From assembly GCA_021151625.1 (NCBI GenBank), contig JAGKWY010000098.1, positions 1 to 41,844 on the forward strand: a stretch of DNA of 41,844 bases. The letters are read 5' to 3'. The stretch comes from Gammaproteobacteria bacterium (lineage in GTDB: Bacteria; Pseudomonadota; Gammaproteobacteria; Pseudomonadales; Cellvibrionaceae). Every line of letters begins with the position of its first letter. Position 1 is the first letter of the stretch. Below the pieces are notes generated by a model that had not been told where the DNA came from, made no database searches, and was given only the letters and a program-made list of their open reading frames with translations. The translations under genes and the position numbers were made by a program. Shown piece by piece: positions 31,086-40,500 of the stretch.

Positions 31086-32608
31086 GCTGATACCTGTAAT
31101 GGCAATGTCACTGTCACTTTTAAACCGCCGAGTTCGCTGCTGCTGATGCTGATGTTGCCCGCATGAGCGTCGACGATGTTGCGGCAAATACTCAGACCCA
31201 ATCCGGCGCCACCAGTTTCACGGCTGCGTGAGGATTCTGCGCGGTAGAGTCGCTCAAATAATTTTTCATGCAATTCCGGATCTACGCCGGGCGCAGAGTC
31301 TTCAATAGTAAATACGGCGGAATGCATTTCTTTATAAAGGGACACCTTGATGCTGCCGGGTGCCTCTGTGTAGTTAATGCTGTTGTTAAATAAATTGAGC
31401 AGCAATTGTTGCAAGCGCTCTGCATCGGCAAAAATCAGTAGTGGTTCTTTGCTGATATTTTGCGTCAAGGTTAATCCTGCCTGGGTAAGTTTGTCATGCA
31501 GGGAATTACTGGTTTCTTCGAGTATTTCGCTAAAATCGCACTCCTGCTTGCGATAGCTCATAGCGCCAATATCGGTGAGCGACAACTGGTACAAATCATT
31601 GATCAGGCTGGCAAGGCGTGCTGCATGTTTTTGCAAGCGGGTGATAGCTTTTGCATCAAACTTGCGCACGCCATCTTCCAATGCTTCCAAATCGGCTTTT
31701 AACACCGCGAGCGGTGTGCGCAACTCATGGGAAATGTCTGCAACCCAACGCTTGCGTGCCTGCTCAGTTTGCTCCAGGGTGTGAGCGAGGTGATTAAGAT
31801 GTTCTGCCAGTGTAGAAATTTCATCTTGTCCTTTTGTTGCAAGGCGCTGTTGATAGTCGCCGCTGCTTAACCGCTGCACATGAGTTGCCAGGCGTTTTAC
31901 CCGTTGGGTAAGTAAATATGACAAGGGAATCGCGCAACCCAATGCAATAACCAACGCAACCATGGCGGTAATTAAAAAATGCGTTTGTTGGCGTTTGGCA
32001 AATTCGTTATCGCGCAGGTCGCGCAATGCCGGGTTCATAGGTACACCCAGGTAGCCAATACATTTTTCTTTTCCATCAATAGTGACTACCAGATCACTGT
32101 ACAAATAGGTTTCGTTGCGCCATTTTTTTCCGGCGATTACTTTTTCGTTATCGTTGAGCAAAATAAAACGTTTGTAGGGCTGGTGCCGTAAAAAATCTTC
32201 CGGGTCTTTGGGGTCGCGCTCGCGCCCACCTTCGCGTTTACCTTTGGTGTCGCGGTGGAAGAAAAATCGATTGGGTTCATCATCGTCAGGGCTGCTGTTG
32301 TTTAATTCGGGCGGTAGCGGGAATGGAATAGGGCGCTCACCTCGCTCGCGCAAATTGGCGGTGTATTGCCACACAAACAATTCCCAGTAGTTGCGATTTT
32401 TTTTAAACGCATCCCAATTGCCCGCCATGCGATATTGACGCTCGAGCGCGTTAATCAAGTTCGCATTGCGCGAGGTTTCTTTTTGCTCAATGTAGCGATT
32501 AAACCCCAGCTCAAAACTGAGGCGGGAATATAAAAAAAGCCCGCCGGTTAACAACACGGCAAACAGGGCAAATACTAAAAATACCTGAACACGTAGATTA
32601 AATTTCAC
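31082..32608 (-). CDS. Sensor histidine kinase, BaeS-like
   Basis: A membrane histidine kinase of 508 residues: helix 1 (about 8-28), a periplasmic domain with an unusual charged, proline-rich insert (about 90-140, many Arg/Lys/Asp/Glu), helix 2 (about 211-233), HAMP, then the phosphoacceptor H in DISHELRTPLAVL (about 294), N box LLNLFNNSINYT, D/F box, and G box GAGLGLSICRNI. All catalytic boxes are intact. The layout resembles envelope-stress kinases such as BaeS. The start is GTG. It overlaps by 4 nt with its partner response regulator, whose output domain is broken, so the kinase may now signal elsewhere or nowhere. Confidence 0.92.
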   Translation of the reverse strand: MKFNLRVQVFLVFALFAVLLTGGLFLYSRLSFELGFNRYIEQKETSRNANLINALERQYRMAGNWDAFKKNRNYWELFVWQYTANLRERGERPIPFPLPPELNNSSPDDDEPNRFFFHRDTKGKREGGRERDPKDPEDFLRHQPYKRFILLNDNEKVIAGKKWRNETYLYSDLVVTIDGKEKCIGYLGVPMNPALRDLRDNEFAKRQQTHFLITAMVALVIALGCAIPLSYLLTQRVKRLATHVQRLSSGDYQQRLATKGQDEISTLAEHLNHLAHTLEQTEQARKRWVADISHELRTPLAVLKADLEALEDGVRKFDAKAITRLQKHAARLASLINDLYQLSLTDIGAMSYRKQECDFSEILEETSNSLHDKLTQAGLTLTQNISKEPLLIFADAERLQQLLLNLFNNSINYTEAPGSIKVSLYKEMHSAVFTIEDSAPGVDPELHEKLFERLYRAESSRSRETGGAGLGLSICRNIVDAHAGNISISSSELGGLKVTVTLPLQVSA

Positions 32609-32843
32609 AGGGGCAAATAACCTTTTTAACAGCGGGAAATGGGTAAGCCTGTGGACAGAATATGCAAAATCGCCCGTTTGGCAAACCCGGGGAGATTGGC
32701 CGCACCCCGGTGACTGGGGTAAAATGGCAATACTTGAGCAAATTACTGGGTTATAACCTCGTTTATCGCCTTGTTACACCTGCCTGGCCCTGTGCCTGGC
32801 TGCTCCAGCGAATTCAGTCCCCGCACATTATCGAGGTAGATAA

Positions 32844-33161
32844 ATGGACACCTTAGAAACGATTAAGCAACAAATCAGTGAAAACGCTGTGATCCTTTAT
32901 ATGAAAGGTTCTCCCAGCGCCCCCCAATGTGGCTTCTCCATGCGTGCTTCCCAGGCCCTGATGGCTTGCGGCCAGCGTTTTGCGTATGTGGATATTTTGA
33001 CTAACCCGGATATTCGCACCGAGCTGCCAAAGTTTGCCAACTGGCCAACCTTCCCGCAATTGTGGGTAAAAGGTGAGTTGATTGGCGGTTGTGACATAGT
33101 GACTGAAATGCACGAGAAGGGTGAGTTGAAGCCCCTGATTGATGCGGCTGTTGCTGGCTAA
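32844..33161 (+). CDS. grxD: Monothiol glutaredoxin Grx4
   Basis: A 105-residue CGFS-type glutaredoxin (C29-G-F-S32) that binds and transfers [2Fe-2S] clusters, often with BolA partners. Family segments are all present: VILYMKGSP, ILTNPDIRTELPKFANWPTFPQLWVKGELIGGCDIV in part, with the TFPQ cis-proline region and GG-CD motif for glutathione binding. GAGGT precedes the ATG with good spacing. It stands alone between the divergent histidine kinase and a convergent small gene. Confidence 0.95.
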   Translation: MDTLETIKQQISENAVILYMKGSPSAPQCGFSMRASQALMACGQRFAYVDILTNPDIRTELPKFANWPTFPQLWVKGELIGGCDIVTEMHEKGELKPLIDAAVAG

Positions 33162-33168
33162 TCCCGTT

Positions 33169-33200
33169 GCGACTTCTGGCCTGCCAGGGCTGGAAGTCGC
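33169..33200 (+). terminator. Hairpin after grxD
   Basis: Arms gcgacttc/gaagtcgc (33169-33176 with 33193-33200) start 7 nt after the grxD stop. Only a weak T-rich tract follows, so it may be a weak terminator. Confidence 0.6.
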
Positions 33201-33247
33201 TTCTAATAAGTGTTCTCTCTAGATATTTTCTTCCGATTTTATTCTTG

Positions 33248-33300
33248 TTATCTCGCTACTTCTCATCACTACGAGTTACTCGCTACCCATTACTCACTAC
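33248..33300. repeat. Degenerate tandem array, four units ending in CTAC
   Basis: Units end at 33259, 33272, 33286 and 33300, each with the pattern T-[AC]-CTC-[AG]-CTAC or close to it, period 13-14 bp. The last 18 bp lie inside the 3' end of the convergent gene. It resembles the array at 9250-9328. Confidence 0.68.
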
Positions 33301-33588
33301 AAGAAACACCAGTATGCCGGCTCCAATCAGGCTGATTGCACAGAGTGTGAGGCCCATTAGCCGTTGACGTGCGCGTTTGGCTTCATCGTTTTGGTCTTGC
33401 AGTTCATGGGCGCGCCAGGCGATAGCTTTGGATTTGACCAATTTGGCTCTTATCTTTTGTAATGCAGCAATATCCTGATCTAACCCGTCGCGCGGGGTGT
33501 CTATTTGCTCTTGCTCGAGTTGTTTAAGTTTTTTATCCAGTTGCGCGAGCTTGTTATCCAACGCGGCGGATACCTGATGAATTTGCAT
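33283..33588 (-). CDS. Small tail-anchored coiled-coil membrane protein
   Basis: A 101-residue protein with a charged helical N-terminal part (about residues 1-75, heptad-like Leu/Lys/Gln pattern, probably coiled coil) and one hydrophobic helix at the C-terminus (about 79-98). It should sit in the inner membrane with the bulk in the cytoplasm. I recognise no family and there is no obvious partner. Its last six codons lie within the CTAC-type repeat array, so the C-terminus may have been shaped by the array. No strong ribosome-binding site is seen before the ATG. Confidence 0.66.
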   Translation of the reverse strand: MQIHQVSAALDNKLAQLDKKLKQLEQEQIDTPRDGLDQDIAALQKIRAKLVKSKAIAWRAHELQDQNDEAKRARQRLMGLTLCAISLIGAGILVFLVVSNG

Positions 33589-33784
33589 AGTGAAGGCTCT
33601 GGGGAAGACTGCACAACCTTAGCAGAAGCAGGTTTTTTTGTCTGGCTTCATAATCCGCATATCGCTTTAGGGTGAAAACCTAATAAAATACTTTAAGTTT
33701 TAACAGCTTGTGCTATAAACCTGCCAGCTTTCGCCGCCGGCTTGTTCCCATGAGCTGGCTTGTTACCAGAGGAGAAGGGCACCC

Positions 33785-34741
33785 ATGTTGAGAATGTTTA
33801 AAGTACAAGGCAACGCGCTGCGTGAAGACAAGCAGCCGGATGAAAACACCCGCCTTGCGCTGAATAACGCTCTCTGGATTGATGCCCGTGAACCTTCTGA
33901 CGAAGAGCGTGAAGAGTTAAACACCTTTCTGCGTGCCGAATTGCCCGAGTCCGATGATGTGGAAGAGATTGAATTCTCGGCCCGCTACTTCCAGGACGGC
34001 GTGGGTATACATGTGCATTCCCTGTTCCTGGCTCCGGGCGATTCCGGTCGTCACAGTACTGCAACTGTTGCGTTTATCTTGCAAGACAAGCGTTTAATCA
34101 CCGTGCGCGACGGCGATCTGGCCGATTTTCGTTTGCTGCGGATGCGCGTGCGTGCAGGACAAGTTAACGTTACTTCCCCACAGGATTTGTTGGTGACCAT
34201 GTTTGAGCAGAAGGTGGAAAACCTCGCGGACGTGCTCGAAGACATTCATCGCAAGCTGGAAGAAGTTAGCCACATGGTACTGGAAGACGAAGAGGCAGAA
34301 CTGGAAGATGCGATTGACCAGTTGGCCAAACTGGAGGACAGCAACGGGAAAATCCGCCTGTGTTTGATGGATACCCAGCGCTCCATTTCCTTCTTGCAGC
34401 GTCACCTGCGTGAATCCTTTGAGTTGCAGGAAACGGCGCGGGAGATCAAGCGCGATGTGGATACCCTGATGTCGCACACCGCTTTCCTGTTCGACAAGAT
34501 CAACTTCCTGATGGACTCTACCCAGGGTTTTATCAATATCGAACAAAACCAGATCATCAAAATTTTCTCCATCGCCGCCATGGTGTTCCTGCCACCCACC
34601 GTGGTAGCCAGCGCCTACGGGATGAACTTTGAATATATCCCCCACTCAGACTGGAAGTACGGGTTTGTAGTCGCTGTGCTGTTAATGTTGCTGTCGGCGG
34701 TTTTGCCCTACTGGTACTTTAAGCGCAAAGACTGGTTGTAA
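33785..34741 (+). CDS. corA: CorA-family magnesium/divalent cation transporter
   Basis: A 318-residue inner-membrane channel protein. The N-terminal two thirds are acidic and helical (cytoplasmic funnel); two membrane helices lie at the C-terminus (about 257-277 and 292-311) with the hallmark GMN (279-281) between them in YGMNFEYIPH. The end KRKDW is the usual basic cap. Length fits CorA (316 in E. coli). A very strong ribosome-binding site (GAGGAGAAGGG) precedes the ATG. Magnesium is the most likely substrate, though ZntB-like zinc or cobalt use cannot be excluded. A terminator follows. Confidence 0.92.
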   Translation: MLRMFKVQGNALREDKQPDENTRLALNNALWIDAREPSDEEREELNTFLRAELPESDDVEEIEFSARYFQDGVGIHVHSLFLAPGDSGRHSTATVAFILQDKRLITVRDGDLADFRLLRMRVRAGQVNVTSPQDLLVTMFEQKVENLADVLEDIHRKLEEVSHMVLEDEEAELEDAIDQLAKLEDSNGKIRLCLMDTQRSISFLQRHLRESFELQETAREIKRDVDTLMSHTAFLFDKINFLMDSTQGFINIEQNQIIKIFSIAAMVFLPPTVVASAYGMNFEYIPHSDWKYGFVVAVLLMLLSAVLPYWYFKRKDWL

Positions 34742-34776
34742 CTTCGGCCTTTTATTTTTCAGCCTGCATTTATCCC

Positions 34777-34814
34777 AAACAAAAACGCCACCCAAGCAGG
34801 TGGCGTTTTTGTTT
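34777..34814 (+). terminator. Strong terminator after corA
   Basis: Perfect 16-bp arms (34777-34792 with 34799-34814, core cgccacc/ggtggcg) with A- and T-rich flanks; the loop is six nt. It could also serve the convergent gene ending at 34838. Confidence 0.93.
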
Positions 34815-34837
34815 ATGGTCATTCGGCGAGAAGGGGA

Positions 34838-35173
34838 TCAGGGGGTGTAGTTGACCGCAATATGAAACCCCAACTCAAAGGCGTCAGCGCGCAGGGTTTT
34901 GCCGCCACCATTTACAGTAATTTTCCGCTCTACATCCACTTCCCCCAAGCTAAAAAGAGCGCGCTCATACTGGTCGGTATAAGCCAGATCCAGTGAGGCT
35001 TCGCTGTCGGGATGTTTGTCGGTTGGCAGCAAGTTGTCCTGAGCGAGCTCCAGTTGTTCTGTTTGCAGATACTGACCTTCAGTGGAAAGCAGGTCCTCAT
35101 AGGTTAAATCATCTGCCATAACTGGCAGGTTAAACAGGCTTGTTAAAACGCTTGCAAGTAGCAGGTGTTTCAT
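34838..35173 (-). CDS. Small exported protein of unknown function
   Basis: A 111-residue protein from ATG 35173, which opens a good signal peptide (MKHLLLASVLTSLFNLPVMA); the frame is open upstream to a TTG at 35203, without support. The mature part is acidic (many Asp, Glu, Leu) in its first half (residues 22-70) and ends in a hydrophobic-alternating strand (ADAFELGFHIAVNYTP). The product is probably periplasmic. I do not recognise a family and see no partner. A -10-like TATACT lies in the minus-strand upstream region near 35233-35240. Confidence 0.65.
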   Translation of the reverse strand: MKHLLLASVLTSLFNLPVMADDLTYEDLLSTEGQYLQTEQLELAQDNLLPTDKHPDSEASLDLAYTDQYERALFSLGEVDVERKITVNGGGKTLRADAFELGFHIAVNYTP

Positions 35174-35559
35174 CAATTGGAGGCTCGTGTAGTTAAAGAT
35201 CAAATGCTAATTGTTCGTTTTTTGAACGCTGCGCAGTATATAGGCGCCAAAATATCTTTTCGTTACAAAAAGAAGCGATTATTAGACTGTTTTTTTATTG
35301 ATCAGAATGATGTCATAATTTTTTATATCCTTTTTTAATATTTATTGTTTTTTAATTATTTTTTTGAATGTTTAGTTATAAGTGATATTGCTGTAATCGT
35401 GGGGATTGTGTGATTTCGTGCAAAAAGTGGTGTATGAAATTATTGTTTGACGTAAAAATAAACTTTAACTAACCAGTAGATATCACGGAGAGTGAATGTA
35501 GTAGCTGGTTTGAGGAGCCTGTAGTGGGGTGGGGTAGTACTTAGGGATTGGTGTCAGGG
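35174..35559. other. A+T-rich spacer without a gene
   Basis: 386 bp with long T and A runs (35280-35400). No open frame of note and no RNA gene that I recognise. It should hold the promoter of the minus-strand gene ending at 34838. Confidence 0.55.
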
Positions 35560-35877
35560 CTATTCTTCAACCCATTCCCAGCGTAGAGGCTGACCAAAAT
35601 CATCGAGAATCACTTTTTTACGCGGCTTGGGTCTTTTGGGTTTGAGCAAAGGGGCAGGTTTTTTACGCGCTTCTATGGCGGCAACAACATCGGGCAAGGG
35701 GGTGCGGTCTTCATGGCTGACACCTTCGAAGAGTGCCACCAGGGGGCCACTGGCATCCATGCGACCACTTAACCCACGCGGTACTTCATTTACGTGGCCG
35801 CCATTGTCCAGATACTGGCGGATTTGCTCCTCCAGTTCCTGATGTAGCTGACGGCGGGTTTTCGTGGGTTTGATCAT
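35560..35877 (-). CDS. Small protein with SutA-like helix motif, function unknown
   Basis: A 105-residue protein from ATG 35877 (frame open to 35931 with a TTG). The N-terminal third has the pattern ELEEQIRQYLDNGGHVNEVPRG (about residues 14-35, split here as ELEEQIRQYL and NGGHVNEVPRG). This resembles the helix-turn segment of gammaproteobacterial proteins such as the RNA-polymerase-binding factor SutA of Pseudomonas. The second half is basic and proline-rich (PAPLLKPKRPKPRKK). It is probably cytoplasmic and may bind nucleic acid or RNA polymerase; that is inference only. Confidence 0.62.
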   Translation of the reverse strand: MIKPTKTRRQLHQELEEQIRQYLDNGGHVNEVPRGLSGRMDASGPLVALFEGVSHEDRTPLPDVVAAIEARKKPAPLLKPKRPKPRKKVILDDFGQPLRWEWVEE

Positions 35878-35983
35878 GGAGCCCAAATGACCTGTTAAGC
35901 CAAAGACAAGGGGAAAATCGGGCGCAACCAAAAGCGGCGCGGCCTGCCAGCATACCAGTCAGGCAAAGGGTAGATCAAAAATT

Positions 35984-36030
35984 TATAAAATGGCGCGCCT
36001 CGCATCGCAGGCTACCTTTAGGTAAACTGC
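35984..36030 (+). promoter_or_regulatory. Promoter and small leader hairpin of queE
   Basis: A -10-like TATAAA (35984-35989) is followed by a GC-rich stretch containing cgcgcctcgcat (35994-36005), the same 12 nt found before tRNA-Lys. A hairpin follows: gcag/ctgc with inner tacct/aggta (36007-36030). I could not fit it to any preQ1 riboswitch class. Confidence 0.4.
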
Positions 36031-36069
36031 GCATCCTTTAATCGCCTGTTGTTTTCCCGCGTTGTAGTT

Positions 36070-36720
36070 ATGACCCAAGCCAGCCTCAAAATCACCGAAA
36101 TTTTCTATTCGCTGCAAGGCGAATCCAATACTGTGGGCCTACCTACGGTCTTCGTACGTTTGACTGGCTGCCCGCTGCGTTGCGGTTATTGCGATTCCGA
36201 ATATGCTTTCTACGGCGGCGAGCGTCTGCTGCTCGACGAAATACTCGCCCGTGTAGCGGCTTATAAGCCCAAATATATCTGTGTGACCGGGGGTGAGCCT
36301 CTGGCGCAACGCGAATGCCTGACGTTACTCAGTTTGCTGTGCGATGCAGGCTACTCAGTGTCCCTGGAAACCAGCGGCGCATTGCCTGTTGATGATGTTG
36401 ATCCGCGCGTGGTCAAGGTGATGGATTTAAAAACACCGGGATCGGGTGAAGTGGGGCGCAATCGCTGGGAAAATATTCCCTTGCTCAGCGCTCAGGATCA
36501 AATCAAATTCGTTATTTGCGATCGTGCAGATTACGAATGGGCGCGGTTTAAATTGGATGAATACCAACTCAATGCCAAAGTAGCAGAAGTGTTGTTTTCA
36601 CCCAGCTTTGGTCAAATCACGCCACTGCAATTGGCAGAGTGGATTCTCGCCGATAATTTGCCAGTGCGTTTTCAATTGCAATTGCACAAAATTTTGTGGA
36701 ATGACACTCCCGGCCATTGA
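36070..36720 (+). CDS. queE: 7-carboxy-7-deazaguanine synthase
   Basis: A radical SAM enzyme forming 7-carboxy-7-deazaguanine from 6-carboxytetrahydropterin on the way to queuosine and related modified bases. The cluster motif CxxxCxxC is present (C34, C38, C41 in GCPLRCGYC), followed by CVTGGEPLAQ and LETSG. The ATG at 36070 gives 216 residues, the usual size; the frame is open back to 36049. queC starts 24 nt downstream on the same strand, so the two form an operon. queD is not in the window. Confidence 0.94.
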   Translation: MTQASLKITEIFYSLQGESNTVGLPTVFVRLTGCPLRCGYCDSEYAFYGGERLLLDEILARVAAYKPKYICVTGGEPLAQRECLTLLSLLCDAGYSVSLETSGALPVDDVDPRVVKVMDLKTPGSGEVGRNRWENIPLLSAQDQIKFVICDRADYEWARFKLDEYQLNAKVAEVLFSPSFGQITPLQLAEWILADNLPVRFQLQLHKILWNDTPGH

Positions 36721-36744
36721 TTGTTTTTCTCGCAGGTAATAGTT

Positions 36745-37422
36745 ATGTCACAAAAAAAAGCCGTAGTACTTGTATCCGGTGGTTTGGATTCAACAACCGT
36801 GCTCGCCATAGCGCGCAGCCAGGGTTATGAATGCTACTCCATGAGTTTTGATTATGGCCAGCGCCATCGTTCGGAGTTGCTCGCGGCAGAGCGCACTGCA
36901 AAAGCCCTGGGTAGTGTTGACTACAAAGTTATTAAACTGGATTTGCGCGCTATCGGCGGCTCTGCACTAACTGATGAATCTATTGCTGTTCCGGAAGAAG
37001 AAACAGGTGGCATTCCCATTACCTATGTCCCTGCGCGCAACACTATTTTCTTATCCATTGCATTGGGTTGGGCGGAAGTATTGGGTAGTGATGATATTTT
37101 TATTGGCGTAAATGCGGTGGATTTTTCTGGCTACCCGGATTGCCGCCCGGAATATATTGCGGCTTACGAAACCATGGCAAACCTCGCCACGCGTGCGGGT
37201 GCTGAAGGCAATAAATTACATATTCGTACACCGCTGATTAAATTAACCAAAGCGGAAATTATCCAGCAGGGTATTGCGTTGGGGGTGGATTACAGCTTGA
37301 CGGTTTCCTGCTATCAGGCAAATGATCAAGGCGAGGCCTGCGGTAAGTGCGATAGCTGTCGTTTGCGTAAAATTGGTTTTGTGCAAGCTGGTGTTGCTGA
37401 TCCGACTCGCTACCGCGCTTAA
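36745..37422 (+). CDS. queC: 7-cyano-7-deazaguanine synthase
   Basis: An ATP-dependent enzyme converting 7-carboxy-7-deazaguanine to preQ0 with ammonia. The PP-loop SGGLDST (residues 11-17) is intact; TYVPARNTIFLSIAL and VDFSGYPDCRPEYI are family segments; the C-terminal zinc site has cysteines in CYQ and CGKCDSC. The ATG 36745 follows AGGTAA; the frame is open back to 36721. It directly follows queE, and both carry a similar gtTATG start context. No terminator is seen after the stop; instead a 17-bp repeat array fills the spacer. Confidence 0.96.
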   Translation: MSQKKAVVLVSGGLDSTTVLAIARSQGYECYSMSFDYGQRHRSELLAAERTAKALGSVDYKVIKLDLRAIGGSALTDESIAVPEEETGGIPITYVPARNTIFLSIALGWAEVLGSDDIFIGVNAVDFSGYPDCRPEYIAAYETMANLATRAGAEGNKLHIRTPLIKLTKAEIIQQGIALGVDYSLTVSCYQANDQGEACGKCDSCRLRKIGFVQAGVADPTRYRA

Positions 37423-37423
37423 C

Positions 37424-37508
37424 TTTTTATCGCACTTAACTATCTGTCACGCGTAGCTTTTTATCGCATCTAGCTCTTTGCCACGCTAAATTCTCTACCA
37501 CACTTAGC
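37424..37508. repeat. Tandem array of five exact-length 17-bp units
   Basis: Units at 37424-37440, 37441-37457, 37458-37474, 37475-37491 and 37492-37508, each 17 bp, diverged in sequence (for example tttttatcgcacttaac, tttttatcgcatctagc). The shared pattern is pyrimidine-rich, then CRC, ending TAGC or TAAC. The array fills nearly all of the 93-bp spacer between convergent genes. Confidence 0.78.
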
Positions 37509-37515
37509 TCGATCA

Positions 37516-40500
37516 TCAGCAATAATTGCGTGCAATTAATTGCTGTTCGAATTCTGCAACTGGCATAGGTTTGCCAAAGAAATATCCCTGGAACATAGTG
37601 CAACCATTTTGTTCCAGGAAATTTTTCTGTTCTTCGGTTTCCACGCCTTCTGCAATTACTTGCAAATTCATATTCTTGGCCATTGCAATGATAGTGCACG
37701 CAATAACGGCATCGTTGGGGTCAATGGCAATATCGCGCACAAAGGTCTGGTCGATTTTTAATTGCCCCAGAGGCAGGCGTTTCAAATAGGAGAGGGATGA
37801 GTAGCCAATACCGAAATCGTCCATGGAAAAACCTATCCCTTCATTTTGCAGCTGCTGCATTTTTTCAATGCTTTGATCAACGTTTTTCAGTAACGAGCTT
37901 TCTGTTAATTCAAGTTTTAACAAGCGCGGGTTGATACCGCTGGTTTTTACAATCTGCAAGACATCTTCAACGAAATAGAGCTGGTTGAACTGAATCGGGC
38001 TGACATTGACGGCAATGCTGAGCTGGGCAAACGCGGGGTGATGGCTCCATTGCTGTAATTGCTCGCACGCCTGACGTATTACCTGGCGGCCAATATTGAC
38101 GATCAATCCGGTTTGCTCGGCAACTGGAATAAAGTCAGCAGGCGAAACCATGCCGTTTTGCGGGTGTATCCAGCGCAATAATAATTCTGCACCAATTGCT
38201 TTATTCTGATTATCAATTTGTACTTGATAGTAGGGGATCAATTGCTGGTGAGACTCGTAGGCTGTGCGCAAATCCGCTTCAATAGCGGCGCGTTTTTCCA
38301 GGCGCGATTGCATATTGGGGTCAAAGAAACGAATTGCATTGCGACCACTATCTTTGGCTTGATACATGGCTACGTCAGCGTGGCGCAACAAGTCGTCAAT
38401 ACTGCGAGTTTGCCCTTTAAATAAATTAACGCCGATACTGATAGTACAATGATAAACCGATTGCATTAGTGGGTAAGGCAGATTAATTAAATCATGTAAT
38501 TCTTCTGCACGTTTTTTGGCTTCCAGCGCCGCTGTTTCGGCTTCTTCTCCCAGGTTATCAAATACCACCACAAATTCATCGCCACCCAAGCGCGCGGCTA
38601 AATCGGTGGAGCGAATAACGCTGCTGATACGCTCGGCGACCTGTACCAGCAGTTGGTCGCCGATGTGGTGACCGCGTGTGTCATTAAGTAGTTTGAAGTG
38701 ATCTATATCGATGAACAGCAAAGCACCATGCTGATTGACACGTGCGCTTTGTGCCGTAAGCAGTTTTAAGCGGTCTTGTAGCATGCGGCGGTTGGGCAGA
38801 CGAGTTAATGGATCAAAAAATGCCAGGTTATAGATTTTTTCCTGATCTTGCGCGCGACGTAATTCACCGCCGATGCGATCGGCAAAAATTAATAACAGTG
38901 AATTGATTTGCGGTGAAACAGGCATGGGTGTTTCCGCCATGGCGATCAAAATACCTACCGGGTTTCCCTCTGCATTGCGAATGCCTACGCCCATGTAGCT
39001 TTCAATATTGTGCAGCTGAAACATTTCATCGTTGGGATAAAGTTCGCGTGCGTTGGAGGTGACAAAGCATAAGTTTTCGTCCACTACATCCTCGCAGGGA
39101 GTGTTAAGTAGTGAGTAAGTGAAATTATCCTGCAATACACCGCTTTTCAAATAAGTATGAGTGGTTGCTTGATCGGGCGAGCTTGGGTTTATCAGGCTGA
39201 TGAGTACGTGCTCAGCACCTATGGCATCGGACAGTGCCTTTAAGATTGTGATAAAGAAATCGGGTGCTGAAGCTGCATCGGCAGCTGCGGCTGCCAATGC
39301 CAGATCGAGCCCTTTTCGCTCGGTAATATCTTGCACGGTTCCCTGCAGCAGCATATTGTCAGAGCTGTTTATGCAGTCACCCTGCAGTTGTAGCCAGAAT
39401 TTTTGATTGGCAACTTCCAGGCATAACTCCAGTGCAATAGGTTTTTGCAGGATGACGCTGTCATGCAGTCGCTGCTGCAAATTGTCGTGTTCGTCTGTGT
39501 GAATAAATTGCGCGATAAAATCACTCATTTTTCCACGCAATTTATCGGCAGGTAATGCAAACAATTCCTGCATCGACGGGCTGAAGCTGTAGCTATCTGA
39601 GTGCGGATCCCAGCTCCAATGGGCAATGCGTGCCATAAGCTGCGCACTTTCCAGGCGCTGTTCGCTGTGGCGCAAGGCAATTTCTACTTGTTTGCGCTCT
39701 ATGAGTTCCTGCTCAACGCGCAAAAGGGCCTGCCGTTGTGGCCCCAGGTCTATATCCAGGCAGTACATTTCTTTATGGTCGGGTGTATCAATGAGGACAT
39801 GATTGGAATAGACCCAGACCTCTTTTCCATCTTTACCGAGTAGCGCCAATTCGCCGGATGGAATTGCCTCATCTTTCTCGTGCCAGTTTTCTATGCCCTG
39901 ATGCACCATTTCACGCATAAATTCCGGGATGATTAAGTCTTCCAGCTTTTTACCCATAGCCTCAGCAGCGGTAAAACCGTAAAGATCCTCGCTAGCTTTA
40001 TTCCAGAAAATAACTTCGTGGAAGCGGTTGTAACCTTGTACAGCAATGTTGCGCGTGGTTTCAAAAATATTGCGAAAGCGCTGTTCGTTGGCGAGATCGG
40101 TTTGATGGGTGTGAACACGTTTGGTGATATCGCGCGCAAGGCAAATAAAGCGGTCGTCATCGCGGTGTGTGCCCGCGCGCTTGGCGATTGAAAGTTCATA
40201 CCAGAAAATCTGGTCATCCTGTTCAATCATAATGCTTTTGCCTTGGGATATGCCCCAGCTATCAGCTTCGCCCAGTGCACTTATCCACACTGAAACCGAG
40301 CTGGACGACAGGGTTTCAGATAAGTTTTTGCCGAGTATCGTGGGGGCGGATAAGGCGTGATGCTCATTGCCGCCATTAAACGAAATAACTTGCCCTTCGC
40401 GATCAATTTCGAACAGCAAATCCGGAATGGCATGAAGGACTGCTTCCAAATATTGCTTTTGTTGTTCCTGCTCTTGATTGGATTCGCCCAGTTGGGAGGT

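Noticed and set aside
32662..32856. 64-residue plus-strand frame before grxD
   Set aside because: It overlaps the grxD start and has no recognisable features; the region looks like the grxD promoter and leader.
35931..36069. preQ1 riboswitch before queE
   Set aside because: The hairpin at 36007-36030 lacks the conserved loop and tail of preQ1-I, and I cannot fit preQ1-II or preQ1-III.
37424..37508. CRISPR array
   Set aside because: The units are directly abutting, degenerate and only 17 bp, with no spacers and no cas genes.
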